Shown: positions 44,635 to 56,761, counted from the first letter of the stretch. The stretch: 64,000 nt of DNA from Bolinopsis microptera (GCF_026151205.1 NC_087075.1:7582858-7646857); one strand, 5' to 3'. The notes: generated from the sequence alone by a model not told the origin. A program made the numbers and translations.

Positions 44635-44875
44635 GTCTGTCCTTTGTTTGCTTGTTGGTTGCTTGTTGTTTGCTTGTTGTTTGCTTGTTGTTTGCTTGCT
44701 GTTTGCTTGTTGTTTGCTTGTTGTTTGCTTGTTGTTTGCTTGTTGTTTGCTTGTTGTTTGTTGTTTGCTTATTGTTTTCTTTTTGTTTGCTTGTTGTTTG
44801 CTTGTCGTTTGTTTGTTGTTTGCTTGTTGTTTGCTTGTTGTTTGCTTGTCGTTTGTTTTTTGTTTGCTTGTTGTA
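44635..44875. repeat. 11-bp microsatellite (TTGTTTGCTTG)n
   Basis: About 22 units; the copy at 57735-57912 has fewer. Cys/Leu-rich frames (LLFACCLLVV) in it are not genes. Confidence 0.95.
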
Positions 44876-45401
44876 TAGCATTATTATTAGAAATGCTATA
44901 CTCGGTGGGACTGCGACAAACAGATGTGTTCTTTATACTTTACTTTAGAGCAGACCATTTTTGTATCTACTGTTAATAAAAATAATCAACTAGCGGATTG
45001 ATTGCTGTATCTGTGATAACATTATGTTTAATTTTAACAAATAAGACAGATACGTAAATGCAAATGCTAAAAGCATCAAATACAGGAAAATTGTTACAGT
45101 TTAGAAGAATAGTATAGTGTAATAATACGGAATCGTTTTAAACACATTTTAAGATTGTAAGCTATGATTACAGAAATCAACTTATTGTGCCCATTGATTA
45201 AGATAACAATGAATAATTGTTTCTATCTAATAATTGTCTCTATAATTATTGTCTCTATATCACGTGATCCTTGTACCCTCCACCATCAGGTATCACGAGA
45301 TCACATAGCCATGTGTCTACGCGTACTGCAGTCGCGCGCTACTGCAAGTTAGAGCAAGTATCACGTGATCACGGCATCATTAGACTGAGCACCCTTAGCT
45401 A

Positions 45402-48047
45402 TTACTCTATATCGCAGAGACGGCAACTTTTACGGCAATTCTTTACCATATCTTCTTCGTATGTTCCTAGGCAGTCTCCATTATAAATGTCCACCATAAC
45501 TTTACACACTCCTGGAATGCCGGCATCAACACATGGTGGTAGTGCCAGTGGTGATTGAGCTGAAAAGTTGTAATATTAAATACGCGTTAATGAAAGATTA
45601 ATTAATGATTAAATAAGTGCATCTCCCACTTGTTATAGTGGGGCTCAATGGGTTATCTGAATATCTTATAAACTCCAGTTTCACATTAAATACATCCATA
45701 ACACTCCTATTCCCTATCAAAACGATACACTAAATTGGGTTACATTTTAATTGGGTATTTTTTTAAATGTTTGGTGTAAACATACCAATGTAATGTCGAT
45801 ATTATGTATTAGTTATTTTACCAAAACCCATAATCATGGGTAGAGTGGACCGCTGCCAGTGTCTCTCTTTCCCAAACAAAAGGAAATGATATTAATTTGA
45901 TTGACCGTTCTCAAATGCAAACTGATACCGAGAATGAAATCGGTCGCTCGCTTTTCCCATTCATTCACGGCTTACGAATTGTATAAATAAGTTTCGATTG
46001 ATTACATCAATCAGATGCTGTAAAAATCTCTTTGGGTTGCGTTGGGGTCGATACCTAGTATTTCGGAGTAAGGGACAAGGGTGGTAGTTATTACTTATTG
46101 AACAAGCTGAAGTTTATTGAATCTTCATTGCCGAGTACAGCTGCCTTTGGGTAGTTCTTCTTAATCTATTACAATTGTAAATGAATGGGAAAAGCGAGCG
46201 ACCGATTTCATTCTCGGTATCAGTTTGCATTTGAGAACGGTCAATCAAATTAATATCATTTCCTTTTGTTTGGGAAAGAGAGACACTGGCAGCGGTCCAC
46301 TCTACCCATGATTATGGGTTTTGGTAAAATATCATCTCTTTTTGATTATAATGTCAGGGTACTTTATAAAGTCGAAATATAAACTGATATCTTCATTAAT
46401 AAGGAGGAAGTTTCAACGATTTCGAAATTTTTCCTTTAAAAACATTTCCTTGTGTTTAGGGAAGCATATCGGTCGATCACTGACTGAATATGCCACTTAA
46501 TACTCATTCAAGTTGGCATTAAATTCATATATAATGACATTAAACTGTCGTGGCAAAGCAGAATTTGTTGGAAATCACGAATGAGCAAAATTCTCACCTT
46601 TCGCACGTGCAAAATTTGAGCGGACGTTGCGTGCGCATCCAATATTAAATCGCCGTAAATTTTTGCATGTAATTGTTTTATATATAGCCTAATAAGCATG
46701 CAAAGTTTCAAAGTATTTCAAGAAGAACTGTAATCACAACGGCACTCTAAAGTTGACAGAAAATGACGAAAACAGCAATTTTCAGTGATTTTAGCAATTT
46801 TCTATCAATTTGGGCGTGTCCCCACGTGTGCAACTTTTCGATTTTCAACTTTAAAACTAGTCTAATGCACAATTTATACCTATAGGAAGCAGAACTGAGC
46901 TCCACAACCCAAGGCATGGCCCAACACCAGAGAATACTAAATCGCAAAATTGACGTTTTTATAAAATAATTCTTCAAAAAAGCACAAACTTCAATGACGA
47001 ATATCTTTATGAAGGAGCAAGCTAGAAAAACTTTCCGGTAGATTTTCAGAATGCTTGAACAATTATCTAAGATAAAAATTTCCTCAGATTTTGAATAAAA
47101 TTACTCCTTAATGGTTTAAAATTAATTTTAAAAGTTGTTACTTTGTCAAAAATCAAGTTTTAAAAACGGTTAACTTGATGACGTCATCAAGGGGTGTTTA
47201 TGACGTCAAATATTTTTTTAAAACAATGTAAACTAAAGTGTAAACAATTATTCGCAAGATCTGTGGTCGGAAATGGCTGTATCTTTTATACTTTTGAATC
47301 TATGGACACTTAAATACAGGCTACAATTGACTGGCAAAGCGTCTATCCCTGAATATATGTATATATGTATGTATGTATCACGACAATCTATCGTAAAACA
47401 GGGGTTCTAGAAAACCCATTTCTCGATGCTCCTGAAACCTGAAACTTTTTTTGCAGTCGATTTGGTCAACGTCTAGACGCCCTGAAAAATTTCAGATCTC
47501 TAACTCAATTTTAACATGGTTTTTAAGGCACCTGAATATGGCGATTTTGGGTTTTTTACCGAATTTCGTATAACAGTGCTGGCGAGTATTTTATGCAAAT
47601 TTCTTAAAAATCTCAACATAACTATTTTTTATTCCTGTCATCTTTGACATCAAATTAGAATGTTTTGAACTAAAAATAAATCTGCTGAACGACTTCCGAT
47701 GAGTCTTAATGCCTGAAAAACTCCTGCCGGAGGCGGCGGCCTTCGGCCGCCGGCCGGAGTGCACGCTTCGCGTGCACGAAAGAGGCTTCCAACGTGTACC
47801 AAAGGGGGTATAATAGTAGAGGGGGTATAATAGTTAAGGGGGTATAATAGTAAAGGGGGTACAATAGTAAAGGGGGTACATAGTATACCCCAAATAAAGA
47901 CACCGCTCGTGCTTGCCAGCACTGTGATAAGTCGATGAAAATTTGGTATTCACAAATTAAATCAGATTAAAATAAACCACCATTTTGCTTACCATGAAAT
48001 CCAGCCACGAGTAGAAATACTACCACAATCTTCATCATCATCATCAT
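45402..48047 (-). CDS. secreted ShK-domain peptide, copy A (2 exons)
   Basis: Exon 1 48047-47993, exon 2 45559-45402, intron 2433 bp with GTAAGC and TTTCAG ends, phase 1; 70 codons including stop. Exon 1 begins with five consecutive ATG codons, then Lys and a hydrophobic core ending near Ala-Gly-Phe-His, a textbook signal peptide. Exon 2 encodes a ~40-residue domain with six cysteines in ShK spacing (C-x8-C-x10-C-x11-C-x3-C-x2-C), Asp two residues after the first Cys, and Met before the fourth. ShK domains occur in cnidarian venom peptides that block K+ channels and also in non-toxic secreted enzymes and nematode proteins, so toxicity is not shown. The usual Lys-Tyr dyad is not evident near the last cysteines. 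A paralogue lies at 58756-59289. CAATATAAC, ~40 bp upstream of the ATG, may act as a TATA-like element. Confidence 0.85.
45816..46329. mobile_element. 514-bp MITE with 150-bp perfect TIRs
   Basis: Ends TTTTACCAAAACCCATAATC and exact reverse complement for ~150 bp (45816-45965 and 46180-46329), flanked by TA on both sides. Tc1/mariner-type by target duplication. It sits in the intron of ShK copy A and is absent from copy B. Confidence 0.9.
46332..47573. other. intron sequence of ShK copy A
   Basis: No gene seen. Includes TGACGTCATCA and TATGACGTCA (~47180-47205) and a TATG microsatellite near 47355. Absent from copy B. Confidence 0.4.
47722..47777. other. two adjacent perfect hairpins with TTC loops
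   Basis: GGCGGCC-TTC-GGCCGCC (47735-47751), extended by flanking CTCC..CCGG pairing, then GTGCACGC-TTC-GCGTGCAC (47759-47777). Very GC-rich against an AT-rich background. Confidence 0.8.
47806..47889. repeat. 18-bp minisatellite (GGGGGTATAATAGTAAAG)n
   Basis: About 4.5 copies. Minus-strand frames across it (47650-47922) are repeat artefacts. Confidence 0.9.
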
Positions 48048-48049
48048 AG

Positions 48050-48487
48050 CGCCTTGATATCTGTATTGCGATCGTTATATTGATTTCATGAGCATGAAAG
48101 AAAGGTGGTATCGATATGATGATACAGATTATGGATACACCGGTTAAGAAATTGTTAACATAATCTAAAACATGAACAGTATTGCTCTATGAACTGTGGC
48201 CAGAAATGTTTGTTGATAAAACAATTAAACTATGGAGAACGACCTCAGTATCAATACAAATTATAAAAAATAACGAAAATTAAATAAAATTTAAGAAGGA
48301 GCGTACTCACTTGAGCTGAGAACACAAACATACCTTCTTACCTTTCGGCCCTCAAGGCCTGGCTATGCACGAACACCATTTTGCCTCATGATTGACCTCG
48401 CCCAACCCTTCAACACTGACGTGTAATTTTTGAGTTGGATATTGTGTATTGCTGGTGTAGAAAGTATAATGTTCATTGTTCACTGTA
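48050..48487. promoter_or_regulatory. 5' flank of ShK copy A
   Basis: Upstream region of the ShK gene up to the long-TIR element; near-identical to 59292-59729 upstream of copy B. No further gene seen. Confidence 0.4.
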
Positions 48488-49609
48488 GGGCCTGTCGTGA
48501 TATCATGGATCGCTTAGGTTCCACCATGAGGATCTGGTAGTCCTCATAATTCTGCGGCCTCTATGTATCGTCATCTCGCACAACTCCTTAAGAATCTTAC
48601 GTTTTTGGCATGTGAAAATTTGCAGCCTCCCAGACATTGATTGCGGTTAACGAGGTGTCGTACGTCACCTCAAGATCATGTAATTACAGGGAGCTGACAG
48701 GCCAGAAGTCAGTTGATTGGGTCTGAGGTCACGTGATTGTGAGCCTGAGGTCACGTGACTATGACGTATCCAGAGCTTGTTCTCCGTTTCCCGCTCATTG
48801 GACCAGGTGAGCTGATCCCGTAGTTGTGAAATGTGAATGTGAATGTAAGTACTGTACTGTAGTATATCTCTATTACCCCCAATAGAAACCCAAATTTAAT
48901 TTCTGACAGAAAAAAAAATTTACCAAAATATCGACCTTGTTATAAACTCATTTTGATGACCGAATACTTACAACGTTTTCGTCATTGTCAAATAAAATCC
49001 ATACTTTCTACAGTAAAGAGCTTAGAGCTAAATGGTGATGTGAAGAGATTAGAGAAATTTAAACATAAATAATTTTTTTAATTTCCTCGAACAAAGCTTC
49101 CGACAAGCAAGTTTCTAGTCAGTTATAAATGGAGGCAGGTTTTTATTGGTGTTCTTTTTTTCAGTCATTTGACACGTGATAACCTGGGCCACATTGGTAA
49201 AACCTGGATTTTAAGGCATAAGGAACTCTGAATCCGAGTTTAATAAATTTCTCGTGCAATTTAAGGTCATGAACTGTCATTAAAATGAGTGTATAACAAT
49301 TTTGATATTTTGGATTATTTCTAGCTTTCTGTCAGAAAATAAATCTGAGCTTTTATAAGGGTATCATTTTACTAACACCACGGCATCAACTTTAACACGA
49401 CTTCCCACAAAAACCGTAAAAGATATACAACTTAAACTTTTTAGACTGGTTCAAATGCTTTAATGGCCTTCAAATCAGCATGAAAAAATTAAAAATTGGC
49501 CAAGGAATATGAATTTGAGTGCCCCAAATATGGACCACCAAGTGTTGTCAAATGGACCGGAGAACCAAAAGAGTAAGTAATAAATAGCCTTGGGAGGCTC
49601 CCAAAGAGA

Positions 49610-50400
49610 AATGGGAGCTTGGTATTCATAATCACTACTGCACTCTCATGCGGCTTCTATATTAATATAGAAAGTGATACATGTGTCACATGCAACTATA
49701 AGTATAATACTTGGATCGGTTTCTCCTAAAAGTTTCTCTTTGCAAGGAAAAGTGAGAGATGAGACAACTAGCTTAACAGACGAGCACTTTAATAAGTAAG
49801 AGACCAATGCTTATATCTTTTCTCTTACACTCACATCACACGCAAATTCACATTCACAAGCATGGGAGCTCACCTGGTCCAACGAGCTTGGTATGTATGA
49901 TCACTACTGCACTCTCATGCGGCTTCTATATTTATATAGAAAGTGATACATGTGTCACATGCAACTATAAGTATAATACTTGGATCGGTTTCTCCTGAAA
50001 GTTTCTCTTTGCAAGGAAAAGTGAGAGATGAGACAACTAGCTTAAGAGACGAGCACTTTAATAAGTAAGAGACCAATGCTTAAATCATCGTATCTCTTAT
50101 ATGTTTTTAACCCAACTCCACTCAATGCTTATATCTTTTCTCTTACACTCACATCACACGCAAATTCACATTCACAAGCATGGGAGCTCACCTGGTCCAA
50201 CGAGCTTGGTATTTATAATCACTACTGCACTCTCATGCGGCTTCTATATTAATATAGAAAGTGATACATGTGTCACATGCAACTATAAGTATAATGCTTG
50301 GATCAGTTTCTCCTAAAAGTTTCTCTTTGCAAGGAAAAGTGAGAGATGAGACAACTAGCTTAACAGACGAGCACTTTAATAAATAATAAACCAATGCTTA
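49610..50400 (+). repeat. ~300-bp modules carrying TIR-internal sequence
   Basis: Three copies of a module that includes CATGGGAGCTCACCTGGTCC, GCGGCTTCTATATTAATATAG and AAGAGACGAGCACTTTAATA. The first motif is also part of the long-TIR arms (about 6600 and 54120). Equivalent modules occur at 60838-61316 and 62141-62495. Short frames within them are rejected. Confidence 0.85.
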
Positions 50401-51549
50401 TATCTTTTATACACGAAATCCTCTCCGAACCTCCACGTGGTGTGGCCTGGTTGGCACTAACGGGTGGTGTGCTCTCTTGTTGAGTACAAAGGTTGGGACT
50501 TGCCAACTCAAAGTTCCCATAGGAACCAGGAAGTCAACACTAACAGCTACCAAGCACCAGGAAATTTCTCTTTCAGATATCAGGTTACAAGATAGTACAC
50601 ACACAAACGACGATACGTTAGACACAGATACATAGCTCTAAGAGCTATTAAATCACCAGGAAATTCTCTTTCAGCTTTCAGGTCCCATCGAAGTCACCCA
50701 CCACAGAGCTAGGGATCCCAATTCGCTCATCCTGACTACAAGGACACACTGATAATGAGTAGTCTTGGCACTTCTCCCTCCAGTAACCACTTTTCAGGTC
50801 TTTTCAGTTAAGACAGCTAATGCGTTAGGGCTGACACACGCTAGACACAGGCTCGTGATAAGACAGTGTTAGGGATGTCAACTCTGACTACAAGGACACA
50901 CTGATAGCGAGAATTCCTGGCACTTCTTCCTCCAGTAACCACTTTTCAGGGGACCGGGTTAGCTTTGCCACACTCTTTATTGAAGTGTGACTGGACGCTC
51001 TACAATCATCTAGTAGGCAGCAGTGTTTGACTGACACCCCTACTGCAACTGGTTCTATTCAGTTCTACAGCGGAAGTTCTCAAACACTCGAAAACAGTTC
51101 ATCTCGGACATCCTGCAGAGATGCTTTTTCACAGCCTGCCCCATTACACGGGGAACCCTTAGATCTACAGTACCCTGGTGGACAGCATAGCTCACTAAAG
51201 CATAGTGGACTTCTTTAGTACTGTGACGCAAAGCTAACCGGACCAGGAATAAACATCATTGCAATGCTTAGGGGATGCAAATAGGACATACAACGTTTAA
51301 CGATTTACTCAAAACTTTTGATTTATTTTTTAGCTCGACGATACATGGTATCATTTCAGGACAGATATTCCTTCTTCAGGTTCATTGAGGAAATTGTACC
51401 CGCTATTTGCGTTATACATGGCAAGTATCTGGACTAATGATAACTTAGGATCTCAGATTCCCAGGCTGCATTTAAAGCGCTTAACAGCACCAGTTTTAAC
51501 TCCAGGTTTGTTCTGAACATCTCAGACCAACTCAACTCACTAGGTATTC
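50401..51549. other. unassigned, probably LINE-derived
   Basis: Contains a ~70-bp direct duplication (CTGACTACAAGGACACACTG ... CAGTAACCACTTTTCAGG at about 50731 and 50883). No gene established. Confidence 0.4.
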
Positions 51550-52011
51550 TCATCGAGTAGAACTCCAGGACATGAAGGAGTATACGGTAAAGAACTAGCG
51601 GACGAATTCGCAAGGGACGATCAATCCAACAACATCCCCATAGGACCAGAACCCTTCCTCCCAATTAGGCCACACTCAGTGACAAAGGAACATTCCACTT
51701 GAGATGTTCCTCCACAAATATAAATACAGGAACTTTAATTTTTCTGGAACTCACATCAGATGGCTTACATGGTCGCTTTCAGGATAGGTCACAGCCCACT
51801 AGTTTATTTTCAGAACGTGGCAAACAACGTCAACTTCGAGATGCAAGATTGTGAACACTTTTCAGGAGAAGCAGAAACATCCCAGCACCTCCTCTGCAAG
51901 TGCATCCAGATCATGACGTTCAGAATGAGGATAATTGGTAAACTCTACCTTAAAAACAGTAAACTACAATCATATCTTCAAATTTGTGGAACAGTCGACA
52001 AGACTGGATAG
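51550..52011 (+). pseudogene. LINE RNase H fragment (second family)
   Basis: RTPGHEGVYGKELADEFARD is the final RNase H block; further on, CEHFSGEAETSQHLLCKC and FRMRIIGK give the C-C-H-C knuckle and tail. A frameshift lies between the two parts (about 51700-51760). Different in sequence from the RNase H fragment at 43901. Confidence 0.75.
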
Positions 52012-52411
52012 GGAAAACCCTTTTGGGTAACCTCCTAGGATTCTTCGCCAGGAACTTTCGCTAAATCCCATACTAGGAACTCAACCTAGGCCCATCTCTG
52101 CATAGAGACATATCTCCCAGGCTTTGACCTTGCTCGGAAGTCCCTTGTCTGCCCGCAGAAGTACTACAACGGAAGTGGGTTTGCTCTGAGACAGGTAGTG
52201 ACAGCTTCAAGACTCCAGGGGTCTGTTGCATTGATATTTATTATTTTATGATTTCGTATATACTTTGGGAGTCCTGGCGTGCAGCTAGCAGGAGTTGCAT
52301 TCTGTGGGCACGGTGAGAAGGCCTCCATCTTTTAGTAAGAGGCCAGAAACCGTTGACCAGAACAGAGAGAGAGAGATCTTTTATACACTCACATCACACT
52401 CACTTGACCAC

Positions 52412-53745
52412 GAAACAACTCAAATGCAACTTAATATTCTCGGTAATTTTTGTAAGGAGTGGGGCATTGAAATCAATGAACTCAAAACTCAAGCAGTCAT
52501 CTTTGGTAAGAAAACTTTGAAACAGGACGTACAAAACATCAAATTTACACTCAACGGATCTAATCTTGAAATTGTTGACAGTTATTGTTACCTTGGATTT
52601 GAACTTCATCAATCGGGTCAAGTATAACAGATTGCTCAACAAAACCTTAAAACCAAAGCAATGCGTGCATTTTTGGCCTGAAAAGGGTTGTCATGCGTTC
52701 AAAGTTATCTTTTAAAGCACTCCTTACACTTTTCGTCTCTCATCAAGCCCATTTTATTATATGGTGCTCCAATATGGACACCCACTAGTACGATCAATAA
52801 ATCTCTTTGCAAAACGATTAACTCGACAGAAGCAACCGCTACTAACTCACTTAAAAATCAGCGCCTCTCTGCAAGAAAGCGTGCATATTTCATTCCTAAA
52901 ATGGGCATTGGGAGTCCATCGTAAAGCATCAAATGTAGGTGTATGGGGAGAAACAGGAAGAATTCCTCTGATTTATCAATCAATTCGCTTAACACTAAGT
53001 TACTTCAAAAGGCTAATTACAAAATCAAAGTCGAATTCGTTTGTAACTGCAGCCGTAAAAGAAAAAAAATCACTAAACTTACCTTGGTATCGATACATAA
53101 AACCACTCCTTGAACTAGATGAAACTGATCACTGTAAGTGATCACAAATTATTCAAAGACTCCCTTAAAAATCAGTCAAATTTTAGTCAATGTATCAAAC
53201 CACTATGCAGCAAAAAGTATAAAATTCCTAACATCATCGAAGCTCTAACCAATCAATTCAAAAAATGTTGGGAATATCAGAAATCTTCTTCTTCTAAACT
53301 CTCATTCTATCACTCAATCAAACACACCTTCAACCGAGAGCCCTACTAACACTTATGCAAAGGCTTCTCTCGTCGTTATAACACCACAAAACTTAGAATC
53401 AGCGCCCATGATCTCCATATTGAAAAAAGCAGATACTCCAACACACCCCGTGAGCAAAGACTATGGGCTTGGTGCCAATCAAGTATGGGCGTTGAGGCCA
53501 TCGAAGACAAGTCACATGTTCTTTACATATGTGACTTGTATTCAAAACAGAGGTCGAAATTAGTCAAAAATCTTTCTCAAATGCCACTCATATTGAAACA
53601 AGCACTGAAATCACAGACTCAAGCAATATCAATGAAACAAATCTAAAGTCCATCTTATGTAAATTTTGTCTCCTTACTCAACTGTAATTCCTCAAAATCA
53701 CCAGAGCCTCCATATTCACTGCCACCGTTCACTTAATATTCAATC
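52412..53745 (+). pseudogene. LINE RT C-terminal fragment, copy A
   Basis: Thumb-region motifs across three frames: INELKTQAVIFGKK, LEIVDSYCYLGFELHQSG, SLIKPILLYGAPIWTP, FLKWALGVHRKASNVGV, GETGRIPL, then KLRISAHDLHIEKSRYSNTP and a W-C...H-V-LYIC knuckle (53391-53560). Several frameshifts and stops, so inactive. Related in layout to the fragment at 40180-41177. Copy B is at 62505-63770. Confidence 0.85.
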
Positions 53746-54441
53746 AAACACCCCACAGTAATCAGTATAATATTCAATTTCAAGAAAGGCGCTCCTATGC
53801 TGTCAATTGTGTGTGCACTTATTTCCTTCGCTGCTCCGAAGAGCGAAATAGCTTCACCAAAGATATGCGTCAACGTAATTCAAATGCACGAAACTTAAAC
53901 AATTTTATTATCAATTTGGTGGGAACCTTGCGAATTAGTCATAATTAAAATTTAAGGATAACCCTGGCCCTGACTTCAAGGAAAGATGAATGTTTTCATT
54001 AATTTCTGTACAATTATGACGGTCCATGATAATGGATTTATAATTTAATTTTAATCCTGTGTAATCCTGTGTAATCCTGTGTAATCCTGTGTAATCCACT
54101 CACATTCACATTCACAAGCATGGGAGCTCACCTGGTCCAATGATCGGGAAACGGAGAACAAGCTCTGGATACGTCATAGTCACGTGACCTCAGGCTCACA
54201 ATCACGTGACCTCAGACCCAATCAACTGGCCTGGTCAGCTCCCTGTCAGCTCCCTGTAATTACATGATCTTGGAGTGACGTACGACATCAATGTCTGGAA
54301 AGCTGCAAATTTTTACATGCCAAAAACTTAATATTCTTAAGGAATTGTGCGAGATGACGTTACATAGAGGCCGCAGAATTATGAGGACTACCAGATCCTC
54401 ATGGTGGAACCTAAGCGATCCGTGATATCACGACATGCCAT

Positions 54442-55560
54442 ATCTGATATCTGTCTATCCAGCACGAGTTTGTTAATCTCCTTGCTGTCGTCAAGCCCCG
54501 TGTCCTTCCGAAGGATGTCAATATATGTGAGGTGAGGTCTTCCCCTTCGACGATGTCCTTGAAGGGGTTCCCAGAAGAGAAGTTGATGACTCAATAGTTC
54601 TTCATGTCTGGCTAAATGACCAGCGAGTCTCATCCTCCGTGCAGCTATCTTATCAGATGCTCTGATGAGGTGTCCATACACCTTGGCGTTAGTCTGCCGC
54701 TCTTTCCAGTCAATGTTAAGCCATCCTCAGCATTCTCGTATAACATCCATCAATACGTTTTGCGCGGGTCTGGCTGACAGTCCATGTTTCAGAGCCATAT
54801 AGAAGGATGGACTCGACTGTAGCTAGGAACAGTCGTATCTTGAGATCTCTACGCATATCCGACTTCCATACAAGTTTCATCTGGTGACACGCTCTCCATG
54901 CCTTAGCTTTCCTCACTTCGAAGTCCTTCTCCGAACTCTTCATTCTACTACCCAAATATACAAAGTCATCGACTTTCTCAATGTTCTTCCCACTCCCAGC
55001 AACCAGAGTCGGGTTATCATCATCTCTTATGTTGATTCCCATGTACTTAGTTTTCCCCTCGTTGAGGTGGAGTCCAACTGAGTTGGCCGCCAGTTCCAGA
55101 CTCCTGAGGAAATCTTTTGCCTCCGCAACACTATCTGTTATAAGAGCAAGGTCGTCAGCAAAGTCCGCATCAGTTACCTTGACAGCCGGATAGCGACGGC
55201 TTCTTCTAGGGTGTAGAGTAAACCCAAAGTCCCTACCCTCTAGGGACACCCTCATAATGTAGTCAATTACGATTATGAATAGGTAAGGCGCCAAAGTGTC
55301 TCCCTGCATCACTCCTGCTAGAATGAAGAATGCTTCACTCAGACCATCCTCGGTAATCACACGAGCAAATGTATCTGCATACATTCTTTGTATCAAGCCT
55401 ACAATCTCCTTGGGAATTCCATATGCCAGGAGGATCTTCATGAGGAGTCCACGGTGCACGCTGTCGAATGCCTTCTTGAAATCAATGAAGAGCATTACCG
55501 CGGTCAGATCTTTATCCCGGGCTCCCTCGAATACCCTTCTCAGGCCGGGCTCCCTCGAAT
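54442..55560 (-). pseudogene. RTE-like LINE reverse transcriptase fragment
   Basis: From ~55560: LRRVFEGARDKDLTAVMLFI, DFKKAFDSVHR, GVMQGDTLAPYLFI, catalytic DADFADDLALI (FADD), KTKYMGI, YLGSRMKSSEKDFEVRKAKA, YGSETWT. After a one-base frameshift near 54716 it continues WLNIDWKERQTN, MRLAGHLARHEE, RRRGRPHLTYID. This order is typical of RTE-type LINEs, unlike the YADD family at 23318. A 28-bp duplication (GGGCTCCCTCGAATACCC) at 55527-55582 marks its 5' end. Confidence 0.85.
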
Positions 55561-55974
55561 ACCCTTCTCAGGCCAAGAATATTCCACATTTTACACTCAA
55601 ATTACCCAAAAATCTGCCAGTATACTTTTATAGCATGACAAGAGATGACTTCCACACAATTTCAGATGTTTTCAGCAAAAAAAACCGTTCCGGAGATATT
55701 ATATACAGTTTAATGAGCTAGGGTCCCAGCAGCACCAGAAGCTGCTAATAATATTATATGCGGAAATTTTTACATCGTGGGTTTCTCCGGCCGGAGCTGG
55801 TACTGGTACAACGTAGGTAGGTACATGCCCCCGACGATAATATTAACTCAATTTGACACATATTGCTATATTGTGACGTTTATAAAGCATGGCGCTAAAT
55901 TGTCTAGTCTACGGATGATAATTGTACGGAACGCAATCACGTGGGAAAACTTCCAAATTTAAATTCATTCAAGG

Positions 55975-56352
55975 CTTTTTGGCTCAGTTGGTTAATCCGC
56001 CTGGTAGTGGTATTGCTTGAGGTACCAGGTTCGATTCCCGACTCTGTCACTAGCCGTGGGGTGAGCGTCGTCGACGCTCAGCTAAGGATCCTGAGTGGTC
56101 TATACTCTATGCAGCCCCCCGGTCCACTCAGCCAAATACTCGAGAAATCGGGTGTGAGGGTTAAATGAGGAGCTGCCCATTGCAGCAAAGTCTCGGGCGA
56201 AGAAAGTATGGTACACACTACCTTAACCGTCACTGGCCTATTGTATAATTGAATCCTTCGGCTTCCTGTAATTGGCTGGTTACACACTTGTGTAACAATG
56301 TGGCTGTTGGAATGTCCGACGTAAAATAAGTGTTGAGATAAAAAAAGGAAAG
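55975..56352 (+). mobile_element. tRNA-derived SINE
   Basis: Head has a near-perfect pol III A box TGGCTCAGTTGG (55980s) and B box GGTTCGATTCC (56028-56038), spaced as in a tRNA with a long variable arm. A ~300-bp body follows with TGCAGCCCCCCGGTCCACTC and ends in an A-rich GATAAAAAAAGGAAA. The acceptor-stem ends do not pair, so it is not a functional tRNA gene. Antisense frames over it are rejected. Confidence 0.8.
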
Positions 56353-56397
56353 TGCACTGAGTGACAATCGGTGTCTCGTCTAAATTCACAGAGCAGT

Positions 56398-56458
56398 TCA
56401 TTATTTTTTTCTTCTTTTTTTCTTCTTTTTTTCTTCTTTTTTTCTTCTTTTTTTCTTG
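56398..56458. repeat. pyrimidine microsatellite (TTCTTCTTTTTT)n
   Basis: About five imperfect units of TTCTTCTTTTTT shortly after the SINE tail. Confidence 0.95.
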
Positions 56459-56534
56459 TTTGGTTGTATCTCTATTGTCATCTATTTGCACTGTTTCCAA
56501 TCAAAATCTGGTACTTTCAATCGCAGCGAATATC

Positions 56535-56761
56535 ATTACTGTTCTCAGGAGAAGGAAACCGTTGGTCAACTGTTTTGAAGAGAACTAGTGCGGTACTACT
56601 TACTGTTCTCAGGAGAAGGAAACCCTTGGTCTACTGTTTTGTAGAGAACTGGTACACTACTGTTTTTAGGAGAAGGAAACCGGTGATCTACTGTTTTGAA
56701 GAGAACTGGTACACTACTGTTCTTAGGAGAAGACAAACCGTTGGTCTACTGTTTTGAAGAG
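56535..56761. repeat. ~62-bp tandem repeat
   Basis: Four diverged units with TACTGTTCTCAGGAGAAGGAAACC and TGTTTTGAAGAGAACTGGTACAC (each shown in part); the last unit merges into the 253-bp repeat. Confidence 0.85.

Larger units (their letters stand above)
47574..47924. mobile_element. hAT-like MITE with GC hairpins
   Basis: Ends CAGTGCTGGCGAG / CTTGCCAGCACTG, like hAT termini, but no matching 8-bp flanks. It contains the hairpins at 47722-47777 and the 18-bp repeat at 47806-47889. Confidence 0.5.
44425..53990. repeat. segmental duplication, copy A
   Basis: High-identity blocks shared in order with 57522-64000: 44425-45112 (to 58146), 45113-45815 (58467-59169), 47928-50220 (59170-62490, with a further insertion) and 52500-53990 (62505-64000). 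Copy A has 2.1 kb at 45816-47927 and about 2.3 kb at 50220-52500 absent from copy B. Confidence 0.9.
48488..54440. mobile_element. long-TIR family, copy 2, with nested LINE debris
   Basis: Left end GGGCCTGTCGTGATATCATG at 48488 matches 2744; the reversed end (GCGATCCGTGATATCACGAC) finishes near 54440. Matching outer arms extend ~480 bp on the left and ~340 bp on the right (54097-54440). Inner-arm sequence reappears inverted at 49200-49355. The interior contains tandem modules and LINE fragments, so this is either a composite mobile unit or two solitary ends around unrelated insertions. Confidence 0.5.

Noticed and set aside
44592-44976. Cys/Leu-rich membrane-like frames over the TTGTTTGCTTG repeat (also 57687-58016)
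   Set aside because: Hydrophobicity comes from the 11-bp microsatellite; all three plus frames look alike.
45164-45486. Small plus-strand frames next to ShK copy A (and 58518-58840)
   Set aside because: Antisense to the ShK last exon and its 3' flank; preserved only because the block is duplicated.
55975-56060. tRNA gene
   Set aside because: A and B boxes are good but the acceptor stem does not close and a SINE body and A-rich tail follow.
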